Origin: a virus
Virus record (IMG/VR): IMGVR_UViG_3300046836_000237
Coordinates: 1-48,137 of that record
DNA: 48,137 nucleotides
Strand: one strand, 5' to 3'
Part shown: positions 29,706 to 38,757 of the stretch, one piece after another
Layout of the letters: the number at the start of each line of letters is the position of its first letter
Position numbering within the stretch: position 1 is the first letter of the stretch
Translations under genes and position numbers: made by a program
Notes under the pieces: generated by a model
Databases searched by the model: none
The model's input: the letters and a program-made list of their open reading frames with translations, nothing else
Told to the model about the DNA's origin: nothing

Positions 29706-30368
29706 TTAGACCGCGATCCTTGTGCCTGTGCCGTGATCCCATCGCACGTGCCGATTCCACGTGCGGCTAGGCGGGTAGTCCCAAAGTTCCGTATCGGTCC
29801 GCATGATCAGGATCTCGCCGATGATGTGACCCGCGACCCACTCGCGCGGAATGAGCGCGAGATCGATCAGGTCCTGTGCGCTCGGCGGATCGCTGTACGT
29901 GTCGGTGTAAAACAGCAAAAACCACCTTGCCCACTGCGGATATTTCACGTCATGCGGGTTGTAGTAATCGCGCGTGATGTCCCCGTCCGCTTCCATTCGA
30001 AAGATGCGGCCCGAGCGATACAGGAGATCGATCGGGAACGCCGCGGGCGCGTAGTACGCATACAGCTGCGCGAGCAGTGCATAAGCGCCGCCGCGCCGCT
30101 GGTGATCTTGCAGCCACCGGCGCAAACGCACCGCGTAGACACTGTTGGGCTCGATGCGACCGCGGCGAATGCGGCGCTCACGCCCGATCATCGGCAGCGA
30201 CTCATTCGTATACAGGCCGGGGAAACGAAGTTTCACGCCCGCGACGAGTGCGTCGCCGAACGCGTCGAGCTGCAGCGCGACGGCGTACAGGAGTTTTTGC
30301 GCGTGCCCGATTTGCAGCCACGTCGGCGACTTGGCGCGAATGGTGTCGCGGAAAGTAATCGTGCTCAT
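29706..30368 (-). CDS. Baseplate wedge / tail protein in the gpI or Mu gp48 position
   Basis: A 220-aa protein rich in aromatic residues (VYAVRLRRWLQDHQRRGGAY, then ALLAQLYAYYA and YPQWARWFLLFYTD). It directly follows the baseplate J gene with an ATGA overlap and precedes the fibres, the position of P2 gpI and Mu gp48, which link wedge to fibre. The sequence itself is only weakly like those families, so the call is positional. Confidence 0.65.
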   Translation of the reverse strand: MSTITFRDTIRAKSPTWLQIGHAQKLLYAVALQLDAFGDALVAGVKLRFPGLYTNESLPMIGRERRIRRGRIEPNSVYAVRLRRWLQDHQRRGGAYALLAQLYAYYAPAAFPIDLLYRSGRIFRMEADGDITRDYYNPHDVKYPQWARWFLLFYTDTYSDPPSAQDLIDLALIPREWVAGHIIGEILIMRTDTELWDYPPSRTWNRHVRWDHGTGTRIAV

Positions 30369-31537
30369 GACGCAAACCCTTCGGGCGGCGCGACTTGATT
30401 CACCGCGGTCGGGGTCACCGCGCCGAGCACTGGCACCTCCGAAATCGCGAGCGTTGTGTCACCCGAGGGCAGTGTCACATCGACGTGGAAGATCTCAGGG
30501 ATCGTGCTGGCGATCGCGGCGCGGATGGCGTCGTGAAACACCTTGCCCGGATCGGAGCCGATCACGTTGCCGCCGATCGGTTGCCCCGACATGAAAGCGA
30601 TCAGGCGCGCGGAGATCAGCGCTTCGATTTGTGCCTGCGTTTTGCCCGAGGTGTTGTAGGCCCACACTTGATAGGTGACAGGGATCGATACCGGTGTGGC
30701 ATTCGTCGCCGTTGCGGTGATCCCTTGCGGCACAGCCCACTGCTCGATCGCTTCCTGTGAGATCGCGAGATCGGGGGAGGTGAGTGCGCCGCTCGCGGTC
30801 GCGACGTATACCGTCACGTTGCCAAAACCATCTTTTGTGAGGCGCACGCGCGTCACACCCAAGCGCGAACCGTCGTCGTGCTTGGCGTTACGCACCGCGC
30901 TCGAGTACGCATCCCACGGCCCGAACGGGGAGAGCGCACCCAAGCGCTCAGAGCATCGTGCGCGCAGCGACGGATCCTCTTCGTCGTCGAGCCCGGCAAG
31001 CGCCGCCGCGTTTGTGCACGTCACCCCGAGCAGCGGAGTCACAAACGATGTGATCGCGGCGGCGGCCGAGTTCGCTCCCGAGCCCGCTTCGATCGCTTGA
31101 ATCGGAACGATCAACCCGGTCTGCAGTGCGCCGAGCGAGAAGGATGCGGTGTTGCGGAATGTCTGATTCGTCGTCGGGTTGCGTACGACCAAGTCGCCAG
31201 GCGCACCCGAGTACACGCCGCCGCCCGCATTGTTGAGTGTGAGATCGCCAGCGGCAAAAGTCGCGACCTCCCGTTCGACGTTGTAGACGTAGCGCGCGAC
31301 GAGCGTGAGCCATGAGCGAGTGGCGAGCTCAAGAAAGCCCGAGCGCGCGATCTGCGCCATCAGCACCGTGAACGCGGCGCCCACGATCGAGAATGCGTAA
31401 ATCGTCGTGCGCACCACTGCGCCGGGTTTCCATGACGTGGTGTTGACGCCGAGCGCTGACAGGATCGTGTAAATCGAGTCCCGCACTTCGGCGGTCGTCA
31501 TGGGCGTTGTCAGATCGTCGACTGAGTAAGTCGTCAT
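30365..31537 (-). CDS. Baseplate J-like protein
   Basis: A 390-aa wedge protein of the gpJ/Mu gp47 type. The N-terminal helix region (EVRDSIYTILSALGVNTTSW) precedes a beta-rich body (LTLNNAGGGVYSGAPGDLVV, later SSAVRNAKHDDGSRLGVTRV) and a C-terminal domain with LISARLIAFMSGQPIGGNVI, PGKVFHDAIRAAI, typical of the family. It forms the baseplate periphery with the gp25-like protein. ATG 31537 overlaps the preceding TGA. Confidence 0.9.
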   Translation of the reverse strand: MTTYSVDDLTTPMTTAEVRDSIYTILSALGVNTTSWKPGAVVRTTIYAFSIVGAAFTVLMAQIARSGFLELATRSWLTLVARYVYNVEREVATFAAGDLTLNNAGGGVYSGAPGDLVVRNPTTNQTFRNTASFSLGALQTGLIVPIQAIEAGSGANSAAAAITSFVTPLLGVTCTNAAALAGLDDEEDPSLRARCSERLGALSPFGPWDAYSSAVRNAKHDDGSRLGVTRVRLTKDGFGNVTVYVATASGALTSPDLAISQEAIEQWAVPQGITATATNATPVSIPVTYQVWAYNTSGKTQAQIEALISARLIAFMSGQPIGGNVIGSDPGKVFHDAIRAAIASTIPEIFHVDVTLPSGDTTLAISEVPVLGAVTPTAVNQVAPPEGFAS

Positions 31538-32022
31538 GTGGCGACGCTCCCAAGCAACGCAGCGCCATCGCGCGTCACAGCAAACGTGAAAGTAAACGTG
31601 CCGGTGCGAGCGTTGACGCCGCGCACCACAGCGGTGATGTCGAGCGTTTCGGTCGCGAGCGTGAACGTCGGCGTGATCGCGATTTCGTCGACGCGATCAT
31701 CTTTCTTCGCTTCGTTGCGAAGCCGCACCGCGATCGCGTCGAGCCCGCTCGGCAGCACCACGCCAGTGTTCAGCTCCTGCCGCACGTCGCAGCCATAGTC
31801 GGCGTCGTCGGCGAGCCCGCCGCGCGGCGTGATCCATCGACGCCCGATCGCTTGGGCGACTGCACGCGGCGAAAACGGATCGACTTCGGCGAAGTCTTCG
31901 GTAACGTCGGTGAGGCAATCCCAATCGACGCCGTAGCCGAGCAGCCCGGTCGGCACGTCGGCGACGGGTGTTAGTCCCGCGACCTCTGCCGCGATAAACG
32001 CGTCCATGATCGCGTTGCTCAC
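31534..32022 (-). CDS. gp25-like baseplate wedge protein
   Basis: A 162-aa protein with the gp25/W layout: GVDWDCLTDVTEDFAEVDPF, then VAQAIGRRWITPRGGLADDA and DYGCDVRQ, then ITPTFTLATETLDITAVVRG. This family starts sheath assembly at the baseplate of contractile tails. GTG 32022 overlaps the preceding TGA and follows AAGG; the frame upstream of it is a shadow. Confidence 0.85.
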   Translation of the reverse strand: MSNAIMDAFIAAEVAGLTPVADVPTGLLGYGVDWDCLTDVTEDFAEVDPFSPRAVAQAIGRRWITPRGGLADDADYGCDVRQELNTGVVLPSGLDAIAVRLRNEAKKDDRVDEIAITPTFTLATETLDITAVVRGVNARTGTFTFTFAVTRDGAALLGSVAT

Positions 32023-32534
32023 GGCGTCACCTTCAAGATCGCCTGCATAGCGACCCACGCCGACGGTGAGGTGGTGACCAGCACGACGCCGTCGGCGTGC
32101 GCGGTCGAGCCGCCGAGTGCTGTGGCGAGCTCGGAGCCGAACACGTTGCGCGCGCCGTCGAACGCAAACGCATCGACGCCGCCGACCGACAGCGACGCGG
32201 CGATCCCTGTGAGGATCGTGAGCTGCGCATTGACCGCTGTGACCTGCACAGTGAGTTCGGCGATCAGCGCTTCGATTTGTGCGATTTGCGCGGAGAGCGA
32301 CGGGACGGGTAAGCCCGCGGTGATCCCCGCTTGAATGCTCGCGACGATCGATTGTGCGACGACGAGCTGCGCGGCGAAGTCGACAGGCGTCGGGGTGAAG
32401 TCGGTGAGCGCTGCGAGGCGGGCAAGGATGTCAGGCAAGGCGCCATTGATGCCAGCGGTGCCAGCGACCACAGCGGCGTCGGCGCCTGGAATCGCGACGC
32501 CGAGCGTCAGTGACCCGAGCGATTGTATGGTCAT
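32019..32534 (-). CDS. Tail or baseplate protein with hydrophobic helices, 171 aa
   Basis: ATG 32534 overlaps the preceding TGA. The middle is a long Ala/Ile/Leu-rich helical region (FAAQLVVAQSIVASIQAGIT, then LSAQIAQIEALIAELTVQVT and AVNAQLTILTGIA) that should form a coiled coil, and the C-terminus is beta-like (GVVLVTTSPSAWVAMQAIL). It lies between the hub/spike gene and gp25. The family is not recognised; a needle, hub extension or trimeric connector is possible. Confidence 0.62.
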   Translation of the reverse strand: MTIQSLGSLTLGVAIPGADAAVVAGTAGINGALPDILARLAALTDFTPTPVDFAAQLVVAQSIVASIQAGITAGLPVPSLSAQIAQIEALIAELTVQVTAVNAQLTILTGIAASLSVGGVDAFAFDGARNVFGSELATALGGSTAHADGVVLVTTSPSAWVAMQAILKVTP

Positions 32535-33718
32535 GCGATTTTGACCTTCGCGCTGCCAGCGGTGATCACACCTTCGGCTTTGGGGATCAGCCAGCTCACG
32601 ACGCCCGACGCGGGCGACGGCGTGCCGCTCACCACGATCGTGCCGGTGAAGATCGCGGGCGGGATCAGCACTTCGACTGCGTCGCCTTGGCGGGCCGCTG
32701 GCTGGCCCGCTTCGTCGCCTAGGGTGAGCGTCGCCGGAGAAAACCCCGGGCCCTGTAGCCCCGCGAAGCCCGTCACGATCGGCTGCGCGCGATCGCCTTC
32801 GACGAACTGCACGAGCACCTCTGTCCCGAGTTGCAGGTCGGCGTGTGCGCCGGCAACGCCTGGCCACACCGAGATCGGGGCGAGATCGGGCAGGCCGGGG
32901 AGCTGTCGCACCGCCTGCAACTCGAGCCGCCCGTCGACCGCCAGGCGCACGACGCGGTAGCGGTAGACGCCGAACACGCGCCCGTCGAGCGCGCGGCGAG
33001 CGAGCGCATTCAGCAAGCCGGCGAGCTTCGAGCGGTCGACCGCCCCGACGCCAACCCACGCCAGCACGCGCAGCTCGTGATCCTGAAAACGGATTTCGAG
33101 CGCGCGCACCACGCCGGGCGTCTCGAGCCGATCGGTAATCGGGGTGCCGATGACGATCGCCGCTGGGTCGTCGACCTGAAACGTCGCCATTCGTTCCCGC
33201 GGATCGAACGCTAGGAGTTGGAACGCGCCGCCGCTCGTAGCTGCACGCGCGCCGACGTGCGTCACCCCGGCATAGTCGACATACCAGCCCACGCCGCGGC
33301 CCGCGGCGTCTTCGAGCACGGCCGATGCAAGGCCCGCTTGCCGCGCGTAGTCCGCTCCTATGCGCTCGGCGGCAGGCACAAACGAGCCGAGCACCTCACC
33401 GACTTCGCGCGCGGCGTCTTCGGCGACGAGCTGCGCCTTTACGCCCGCGTCAGAGTGGTAGGCCTTCGCGGCAACGGTGCGCCCCCAACCGCCGCCGCCC
33501 GCGACCACACGCACGCCGCGCTGCAGCTCGAAGGCACCCGACGACGTGTCGAGCACCGTCCCGCGCAGCGTGAGCGTGCCGATTGTGATCGCGACTGCGC
33601 CGGTGAGCGCGTCGGCGTCGAGCACGTCAACGTCGGCATACCACGGGCCGCCCGCTTCGACGTACACGCGCACGCTCGACACGTCGCGACCGTTGATCGA
33701 TGCAAACGCGTCTGTCAT
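32531..33718 (-). CDS. Baseplate hub / spike protein with gpV-like OB fold
   Basis: A 395-aa protein. The first 250 residues resemble a hub domain of the gp27/gpD kind (VRVYVEAGGPWYADVDVLDA, then FQLLAFDPRERMATFQVDDP). Residues about 285-335 read ISVWPGVAGAHADLQLGTEV, LVQFVEGDRAQPIVTGFAG, the OB-fold pattern of gp5/gpV spike proteins (Mu gp45). The hub and spike seem fused in one chain here. It would cap the tail tube and pierce the outer membrane. Confidence 0.75.
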   Translation of the reverse strand: MTDAFASINGRDVSSVRVYVEAGGPWYADVDVLDADALTGAVAITIGTLTLRGTVLDTSSGAFELQRGVRVVAGGGGWGRTVAAKAYHSDAGVKAQLVAEDAAREVGEVLGSFVPAAERIGADYARQAGLASAVLEDAAGRGVGWYVDYAGVTHVGARAATSGGAFQLLAFDPRERMATFQVDDPAAIVIGTPITDRLETPGVVRALEIRFQDHELRVLAWVGVGAVDRSKLAGLLNALARRALDGRVFGVYRYRVVRLAVDGRLELQAVRQLPGLPDLAPISVWPGVAGAHADLQLGTEVLVQFVEGDRAQPIVTGFAGLQGPGFSPATLTLGDEAGQPAARQGDAVEVLIPPAIFTGTIVVSGTPSPASGVVSWLIPKAEGVITAGSAKVKIA

Positions 33719-34263
33719 GGCAGCGCGTTCCCTTCGGCGGCGAGCGAGTCGGCTTGATCGTGCAGCTTTTGGATCAAGTCTTCGACGGGATCGTGTTCGT
33801 CAGCGGCGGCACCATCGGCCTTACCCTGTGCCGCGGTCAGACGCCGATACTCGATCAGCATGATCTCGATCATCCACACGCCGTTTTCGACTTGGTCGGG
33901 CGCGCGCACGTCTTCGATCACCACTGCCACGATCCCGAGCTCGGCCAAGATCGGGTGTTCGATATCCATCGCACGGCCGAACTTGCCGATCGCCGGACGC
34001 TTCACGAGCCCGCGAAACGACTCCCATGCAGTCCAGTCGTCGACCGTGTACAGAGTGAGGCGCAGCGAAAAGTGTGAGAGCGCGATCCCGCGATACCAGA
34101 GGATCGCGCCGCTCAACCCCGGGCCGGTGCTTTCCTCCCATTTGCGCGGCGAGCTCGCCCCGACGATCTCACACACCCCGGGCGTCACGTGACCGGCGAG
34201 CTTGCACGTGTCGACGGGCCGAGTGATCGGATTGAAAATCCGCGATGTGAGATCTTGCGCCAT
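33715..34263 (-). CDS. Tail/baseplate protein after the tape measure, 182 aa
   Basis: ATG 34263 shares one base with the tape-measure TAA (TAATG). The protein has a mixed core (CEIVGASSPRKWEESTGPGL, SHFSLRLTLYTVDDWTAWES, then FRGLVKRP) and an acidic helical tail. In Mu-like phages this position holds gp43-type or tail-tube-initiator proteins. I do not recognise the family by sequence. Confidence 0.65.
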   Translation of the reverse strand: MAQDLTSRIFNPITRPVDTCKLAGHVTPGVCEIVGASSPRKWEESTGPGLSGAILWYRGIALSHFSLRLTLYTVDDWTAWESFRGLVKRPAIGKFGRAMDIEHPILAELGIVAVVIEDVRAPDQVENGVWMIEIMLIEYRRLTAAQGKADGAAADEHDPVEDLIQKLHDQADSLAAEGNALP

Positions 34264-36128
34264 TACAACGTGGGCACTCCCGACTGAATGGCGATGCCTT
34301 CGAGCACTTGCTCAAGCGCGCGCTTCACGTCGAACGCTTGCGCTTGAGCGCCTGGCCCCGACGCCTGCACTGTGAGGTTTTGAATCGTCACGCTCATGGA
34401 GCGGCTTGCGTTTGTGGTCGACGCACCGCCCGCGGCAGGGGCGGCGGCTCCCGGCGCTGCAGCTGTCGGCGGCGGGTTGGGTAGTGACACCATCCCCGCG
34501 ACCGATGCTTGGGCGTCGGGCGTGCCTTGCTCGACGCCGAGCTTGACGCCTTGCGGGATCGCGAGCCCGTAGGCCATGAACACTTTCGACGGCGACTGAA
34601 TGCCGAGCGCTTGGGTAAACGCGCGCGACACGCTCGACGCGAGATCGTCTGCCACTGTGGCGATCGCGGTGAGCCCGCTCGAGAGACCCTTTACGAGCCC
34701 TTGCCAGATCGACGACGCGAGGCCGGACCAGTCGGTATCGGTGATCAGCGACACGAGAGTCTTGATCGCGAACCACGCGCCCACGAATGGCGCAGCGATC
34801 AGCGCGAGTGTCGCAGCGAACGGGATCGCGAGCGATGCGACCACAGCTGCGAGCAAGCCGAGCACGACGACGAGTGCACCGCCCGCTGCAACGCCAGCCC
34901 ACAGCGCGGCGGTAGTGAGATCGATCCCCTTCGTGTCGGGCTTGCCGAACGTGCGCCACCACGCGTTGCGGATCTTGAGATAGGCGATCTCGACGAGCAG
35001 CGCCGAAATGATCAGCCCCTGAAAGAAGCGCTTCATAATCGGCTGTGCGCGCGTCGCGGCGTCGACGAGCGGTTGCACGATGCGCTCGAGTAGAGACTTG
35101 AGCGCGCGGCCCGACGCGGTCGACTGCGATAGCAAGGCGTTTACCTGTGCGGCGGCGTGCAGGTATTCGTCGACGTGGATGTCTCTAAACATCGCATCGA
35201 ATGCCTCCTTTTGCTTGAGCGCCTGAACAGTGGTGTCTTCCATTTGCTTGCGCGCAATGCCGCCGAGTCGGTTTTTGACGCGGTCGACGAGCCCGTCTAC
35301 CGATCGGCCGGTGAGCGCGTATCCCGCTCCCCACTGCGCGAACACTTGGGCTTGTGCTTCGCCTTGCGTCGACGCTTTGATCGCGACGCCTTCGAGCACC
35401 TTTTCGAGGTTCGAGCCGCGCAGCCCCATCTTGTAAAGTTGATCGGTGTAGCCAGCGATCTTGTCGCGACCGATTGCGCTCGACGCCGACACGCGATCGA
35501 TCGCGCCTTGCAGGTCTGACGCCTTGCCCGCTGTCAGGCCGAAGTAGGCGGCGTGCATGGTCCGCAGCTTCGTGAGCCCTTCGAGCCGTAGCAGCTCGGA
35601 TCGGCGCGCGTTCCCTTGCTCGATCGCGTACTTGGCCAGCTCGGTTGCGGCATGCGCCGACGCCGCCACGAGCAACACGAGTGCGGCCGCAATCGCGACG
35701 ACTCCGAGCGCGATGGCGCCGCCGGCGAGCGCACCCTTGAGCTGCGAGAAACCTGACACCATCGAACCGAGCGGGCCCGGCATGAGTGCGACTTGTTTTT
35801 CGAGCGACGCTATCTGCGCTGCGAAGCCCGACACCTTCGGCGAGGTCTGCTGATAGATCTGACCTAGGTCGGCGAGCTTCGCGCCCGCCTCACCGATCGC
35901 CTTTTTCTTGCCAGCGATCGCAGCCCTGAGTTTGTCGACCTGTTCGACGTTGACCGATGTGTCTTTTTTGAGCGCCCGCAATGCCTTCTGCATTGTGGAA
36001 AGCGCTTTGGTGTCGGCGTCGATCTGAGCCTTGAGATCCTTGAACGCGTTGGCCGCTTGCGCGATCGCTTCGGAGTTGTCGACCTCAAGGTCGATGCCAT
36101 ATTTCGCGGTTGCGCCGGCCTCACTCAT
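34263..36128 (-). CDS. Tail tape measure protein
   Basis: A 621-aa protein. The N-terminal 120 residues are coiled-coil (LKAQIDADTKALSTMQKALR, then VEQVDKLRAAIAGKKKA). Strong hydrophobic stretches lie at about 134-160 and 425-480, as expected for a tape measure ejected into the membrane, and the C-terminus is Ala/Pro-rich then beta-like. Length is moderate, giving a fairly short tail. It follows the frameshifted chaperone genes, the standard order. Confidence 0.88.
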   Translation of the reverse strand: MSEAGATAKYGIDLEVDNSEAIAQAANAFKDLKAQIDADTKALSTMQKALRALKKDTSVNVEQVDKLRAAIAGKKKAIGEAGAKLADLGQIYQQTSPKVSGFAAQIASLEKQVALMPGPLGSMVSGFSQLKGALAGGAIALGVVAIAAALVLLVAASAHAATELAKYAIEQGNARRSELLRLEGLTKLRTMHAAYFGLTAGKASDLQGAIDRVSASSAIGRDKIAGYTDQLYKMGLRGSNLEKVLEGVAIKASTQGEAQAQVFAQWGAGYALTGRSVDGLVDRVKNRLGGIARKQMEDTTVQALKQKEAFDAMFRDIHVDEYLHAAAQVNALLSQSTASGRALKSLLERIVQPLVDAATRAQPIMKRFFQGLIISALLVEIAYLKIRNAWWRTFGKPDTKGIDLTTAALWAGVAAGGALVVVLGLLAAVVASLAIPFAATLALIAAPFVGAWFAIKTLVSLITDTDWSGLASSIWQGLVKGLSSGLTAIATVADDLASSVSRAFTQALGIQSPSKVFMAYGLAIPQGVKLGVEQGTPDAQASVAGMVSLPNPPPTAAAPGAAAPAAGGASTTNASRSMSVTIQNLTVQASGPGAQAQAFDVKRALEQVLEGIAIQSGVPTL

Positions 36129-36779
36129 TCGGAACCACCAAAGCCTTTCGGATGATCCGTAGGTCCTGCATGAACTCGATGATCATGAGTGCGCCGACGT
36201 ACGCGCGCGCGTGCTCGTGATCTCCCTCTGACTCTTCGTAACCAAGCGCGGTGAGCAAACACGCCGCCGCCGTGCCGCCGTCTTCACGCGCCCGACGGCG
36301 GAGCGCTTCTATTTTCCCGCGGCGTCGCTCGATCTCACACCCGCGAGCGCGCACACCGCGTTCGCGCAGCGTTGCAGTAAGGCGGGCTCGTCTTTCACGA
36401 GCACGTCGAACTCCGCTTTTGACGGCCACACGATGCACGGCTTTACGAGCGCTTCCACGCTATCCGAGGACAACGATCCGTTGTCCTGGAATTTGCGGTA
36501 GGTGGCCATGTGCGGCCGCTTGAGCACGATCGCGCCATCGCGCCCGCGCACGAACTCGACGCGCTTCGCACCGTGTTCGGCGATCGCAGCGTCGAAGGCT
36601 TCGTCTTCGGCGAGCTGTCGCTTTTCGACCGCGACGAGCTCGGCCGCTGTCGGCTCGGCGCGCGCTTCACGTGCTTCGGCGAGCTGCGCGCGCTTCAGCT
36701 TGATCGCGGCGAGCTCGATCTCCTCGGGCGTCTGCCGCGAGTCTACGGCGGCGGCCTGATCGGCGAGTTGGAGAGCCAT
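36121..36779 (-). CDS. Tail assembly chaperone, -1 frameshift product (gpGT-like)
   Basis: Ribosomes that slip -1 at GGGAAAA (36318-36312) read past the TAG at 36309 into a second frame ending at 36121. The extension is 63 aa (IEALRRRAREDGGTAAACLL, then TALGYEESEG and EHARAYVGALMIIEF), giving about 219 aa in total. It occupies the place of lambda gpGT, whose T domain binds the tape measure. The slip site matches the canonical X-XXY-YYZ form and abuts the stop codon. Confidence 0.8.
36309..36779 (-). CDS. Tail assembly chaperone, unshifted product (gpG-like)
   Basis: A 156-aa protein from ATG 36779. The first part is helical and charged (IELAAIKLKRAQLAEAREAR, then ELVAVEKRQLAEDEAFDAAI), followed by a compact part (VLKRPHMATYRKFQ, later RCANAVCALAGVRSSDAAGK). 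It precedes the tape measure and ends exactly at the slip site. In phage lambda the equivalent protein is made in large excess over its frameshifted form. The upstream frame before 36779 is a shadow. Confidence 0.8.
   Translation of the reverse strand: MALQLADQAAAVDSRQTPEEIELAAIKLKRAQLAEAREARAEPTAAELVAVEKRQLAEDEAFDAAIAEHGAKRVEFVRGRDGAIVLKRPHMATYRKFQDNGSLSSDSVEALVKPCIVWPSKAEFDVLVKDEPALLQRCANAVCALAGVRSSDAAGK
36312..36318 (-). promoter_or_regulatory. Slippery heptamer for -1 frameshifting
   Basis: On the minus strand the bases read G-GGA-AAA directly followed by TAG. This has the form X-XXY-YYZ and differs from lambda's GGGAAAG only in the last base. A -1 slip joins the two chaperone frames. 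Stop codons next to the slip site tend to promote slippage. Confidence 0.85.
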
Positions 36780-36781
36780 GA

Positions 36782-37273
36782 TCAGACCGGGCTTCCCTGC
36801 GACTCGTCGAAGAGAGCAAGGCCGTTGCGACGGATCACCATCGCATCGATCTCGATCTCTTCTTTCAGGTTTTCGGGCGCTTCTTCGTGTGCAGTGGTCG
36901 AGCCGACCCACACGCACCCGTCGATCTCCACGATCAAGGGCGTTTCATCGATCTCCGAATAGAGCACGACGATTTGAAACTCGACGTCCGAATAGGACGT
37001 GCCAGCGTCGCCGCCCTGCACTCTGAGCGCGAGCGCAGCGCGCGCAGCTTCAACCGAGCCTTTCCAACCTGTCAGCTTCACCGGCTCGATCGTGTACTTA
37101 CCGCGCGACCGACCGCGCGGCGCGTGGTGTCGACCCATGCCGTAGGCTTTGACGCGTTCGCGCTTGTCGCCAAACGAGATCGCGGTGAAGCCGAAGTAAT
37201 CCTCGCCCGCGATCTTGAGGCGGATCGATCCCCATGAATATTGGTTGTTGTTGACTCTGAATGCGTCGGACAT
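36782..37273 (-). CDS. Probable tail tube protein
   Basis: A 163-aa beta-rich protein lying directly after the sheath gene and before the chaperones, the fixed place of the tube gene. It reads FRVNNNQYSWGSIRLKIAGE, later DVEFQIVVLYSEIDETPLIV and EIDGCVWVG. Tube subunits stack as hexameric rings around the tape measure. The call rests on order, size and beta content. Confidence 0.75.
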   Translation of the reverse strand: MSDAFRVNNNQYSWGSIRLKIAGEDYFGFTAISFGDKRERVKAYGMGRHHAPRGRSRGKYTIEPVKLTGWKGSVEAARAALALRVQGGDAGTSYSDVEFQIVVLYSEIDETPLIVEIDGCVWVGSTTAHEEAPENLKEEIEIDAMVIRRNGLALFDESQGSPV

Positions 37274-37291
37274 GGCTTGGCTGGGCTCCTA

Positions 37292-38743
37292 TTAGACCTG
37301 GACGATCTGCAGTGCGGGGTTTTCGAAACCCAGCGAGAGGTTGATGAACTCCGGATATCCGAGCGGGATCACACGCCCGTCGCCGGTGAGCGTCTTCGTT
37401 GAAAGGATGTTGTCGGTGCGCGACAGCACGAAGTTCACCGCCGACGCCTTGGGCTTCGCCATCAGCACCGACTTCATCGAGTTGCGCGCGCCCGACTCGA
37501 TCTCGAGCGCTTCGGTTTCGAGAATGAAGCCCGTGGTGCGCGACACCTGGATCGGCTCGTTTAGCCGCAGCCGGAAGTAAGAGAGCAGCGCGATCTCTGC
37601 GAGGTTGAGCACGCGACGGTGAGGGATCAGCGCGTAGTCACTTCCATCCGCGGAAAACAAACGCGGGCGATTGATGTACACGCCTGGGTAACCGTCGAAC
37701 GTGCGCGCAGTGACGAAGCGCGCATCATCCAGCCCCGGGTTGATCGATTCGTCGTGCTCGTCGGGGTTACCGTTGTCGTCGCGAATCGACACGCCCGGAA
37801 GTGCGCCGAGTTTGATCGAGGCGCCGTTTTGTTCCTCCGAAAGTGCCGAGTGAAACGCCGCGACGCTGTGCGACAGCGGGCGGCGATACTTGCGGCCCGA
37901 GACGCCCGACGTGATTTTTGCGGCGCCCGCGCACAGCGCGCCGAAGGTCGACACCTTCGCCGAGAACACACCCGAGACGGATGCGAGGTAGGTCGCTTCG
38001 CTTTCGGCTTCGGCCGGTACGCGACAGTTGCCGATCCACGATCGCGGTTTGCCCGCTGCGCGCAGTGCGGACATTTTGGTTTCGATCGCGTCGAACGCAT
38101 TCGCGTCGATCGGTCCAATGATTTGCACTTGCTCCCACGCCACTTGCGAGGCGACGAGTGCTGCGAGTGCCGAGCTGAGTTCCGACGTATTCCAGCACGG
38201 GGCGACCGACCGTGCGTAAAACGTGTCGCCGGCAACCAACGTGCCCGACGCGATCGCAAACGACACGCCGCCCGCGCCCGTGATCGGAAACGAAGTGCCA
38301 GTGCCGAGCGCGGTCACTGCGCCGAAGTTGCGGCCGCCGTCGAGTGACACTTGATAGGTGATGCCCGCGACACCACGCGTGCCTCCCGCGATCACCTTCA
38401 CTAGGATCTCGTAATCGTCGTCGGGCGTCGGGCTCGCGGTCACAGTGACCGCCGCCGTGCCTGTCGCGACGGACGTGATCGTCCCGACCGTGCCCGCTGT
38501 CGTGTTGCCCGAGCGGATCACGAGCACGGGCTTTCCTTGCGTGTCGATCGCGTGCCCGACCGCTTCGACGAGCGGCCCGCTTGCGAAGTTGGTGACCACG
38601 TCCTTGACGCGCGCGAATGTTGCGGGCGTGTTGACCGGTCCGGCCGAAGCCGCGCCGACAAACGCCATCAGGCGCCCGGCTGTGCTCGGCAGGATACCTA
38701 GCGCGCCGTCGAGTTCGGTGATGTTGACTGCCGGTTGTGTCAT
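37292..38743 (-). CDS. Tail sheath protein (DUF2586-like)
   Basis: A 483-aa protein. The N-terminus (VNITELDGALGILPSTAGRL) and the C-terminal region (SYFRLRLNEPIQVSRTTGFI, later VIPLGYPEFINLSLGFENPA) fit contractile sheath proteins of the DUF2586 type. A central beta-rich insertion (about 85-185, TVTASPTPDDDYEILVKVIA) may be surface exposed. The presence of a sheath gene shows a contractile tail. Next in order come tube and chaperones. Confidence 0.85.
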   Translation of the reverse strand: MTQPAVNITELDGALGILPSTAGRLMAFVGAASAGPVNTPATFARVKDVVTNFASGPLVEAVGHAIDTQGKPVLVIRSGNTTAGTVGTITSVATGTAAVTVTASPTPDDDYEILVKVIAGGTRGVAGITYQVSLDGGRNFGAVTALGTGTSFPITGAGGVSFAIASGTLVAGDTFYARSVAPCWNTSELSSALAALVASQVAWEQVQIIGPIDANAFDAIETKMSALRAAGKPRSWIGNCRVPAEAESEATYLASVSGVFSAKVSTFGALCAGAAKITSGVSGRKYRRPLSHSVAAFHSALSEEQNGASIKLGALPGVSIRDDNGNPDEHDESINPGLDDARFVTARTFDGYPGVYINRPRLFSADGSDYALIPHRRVLNLAEIALLSYFRLRLNEPIQVSRTTGFILETEALEIESGARNSMKSVLMAKPKASAVNFVLSRTDNILSTKTLTGDGRVIPLGYPEFINLSLGFENPALQIVQV

Positions 38744-38757
38744 GTGACGAATCCTTT

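Noticed and set aside
33218-33757. Rightward 179-codon frame in the baseplate region
   Set aside because: Antisense to the hub/spike gene, with Arg/His/Ala composition typical of GC-rich shadows.
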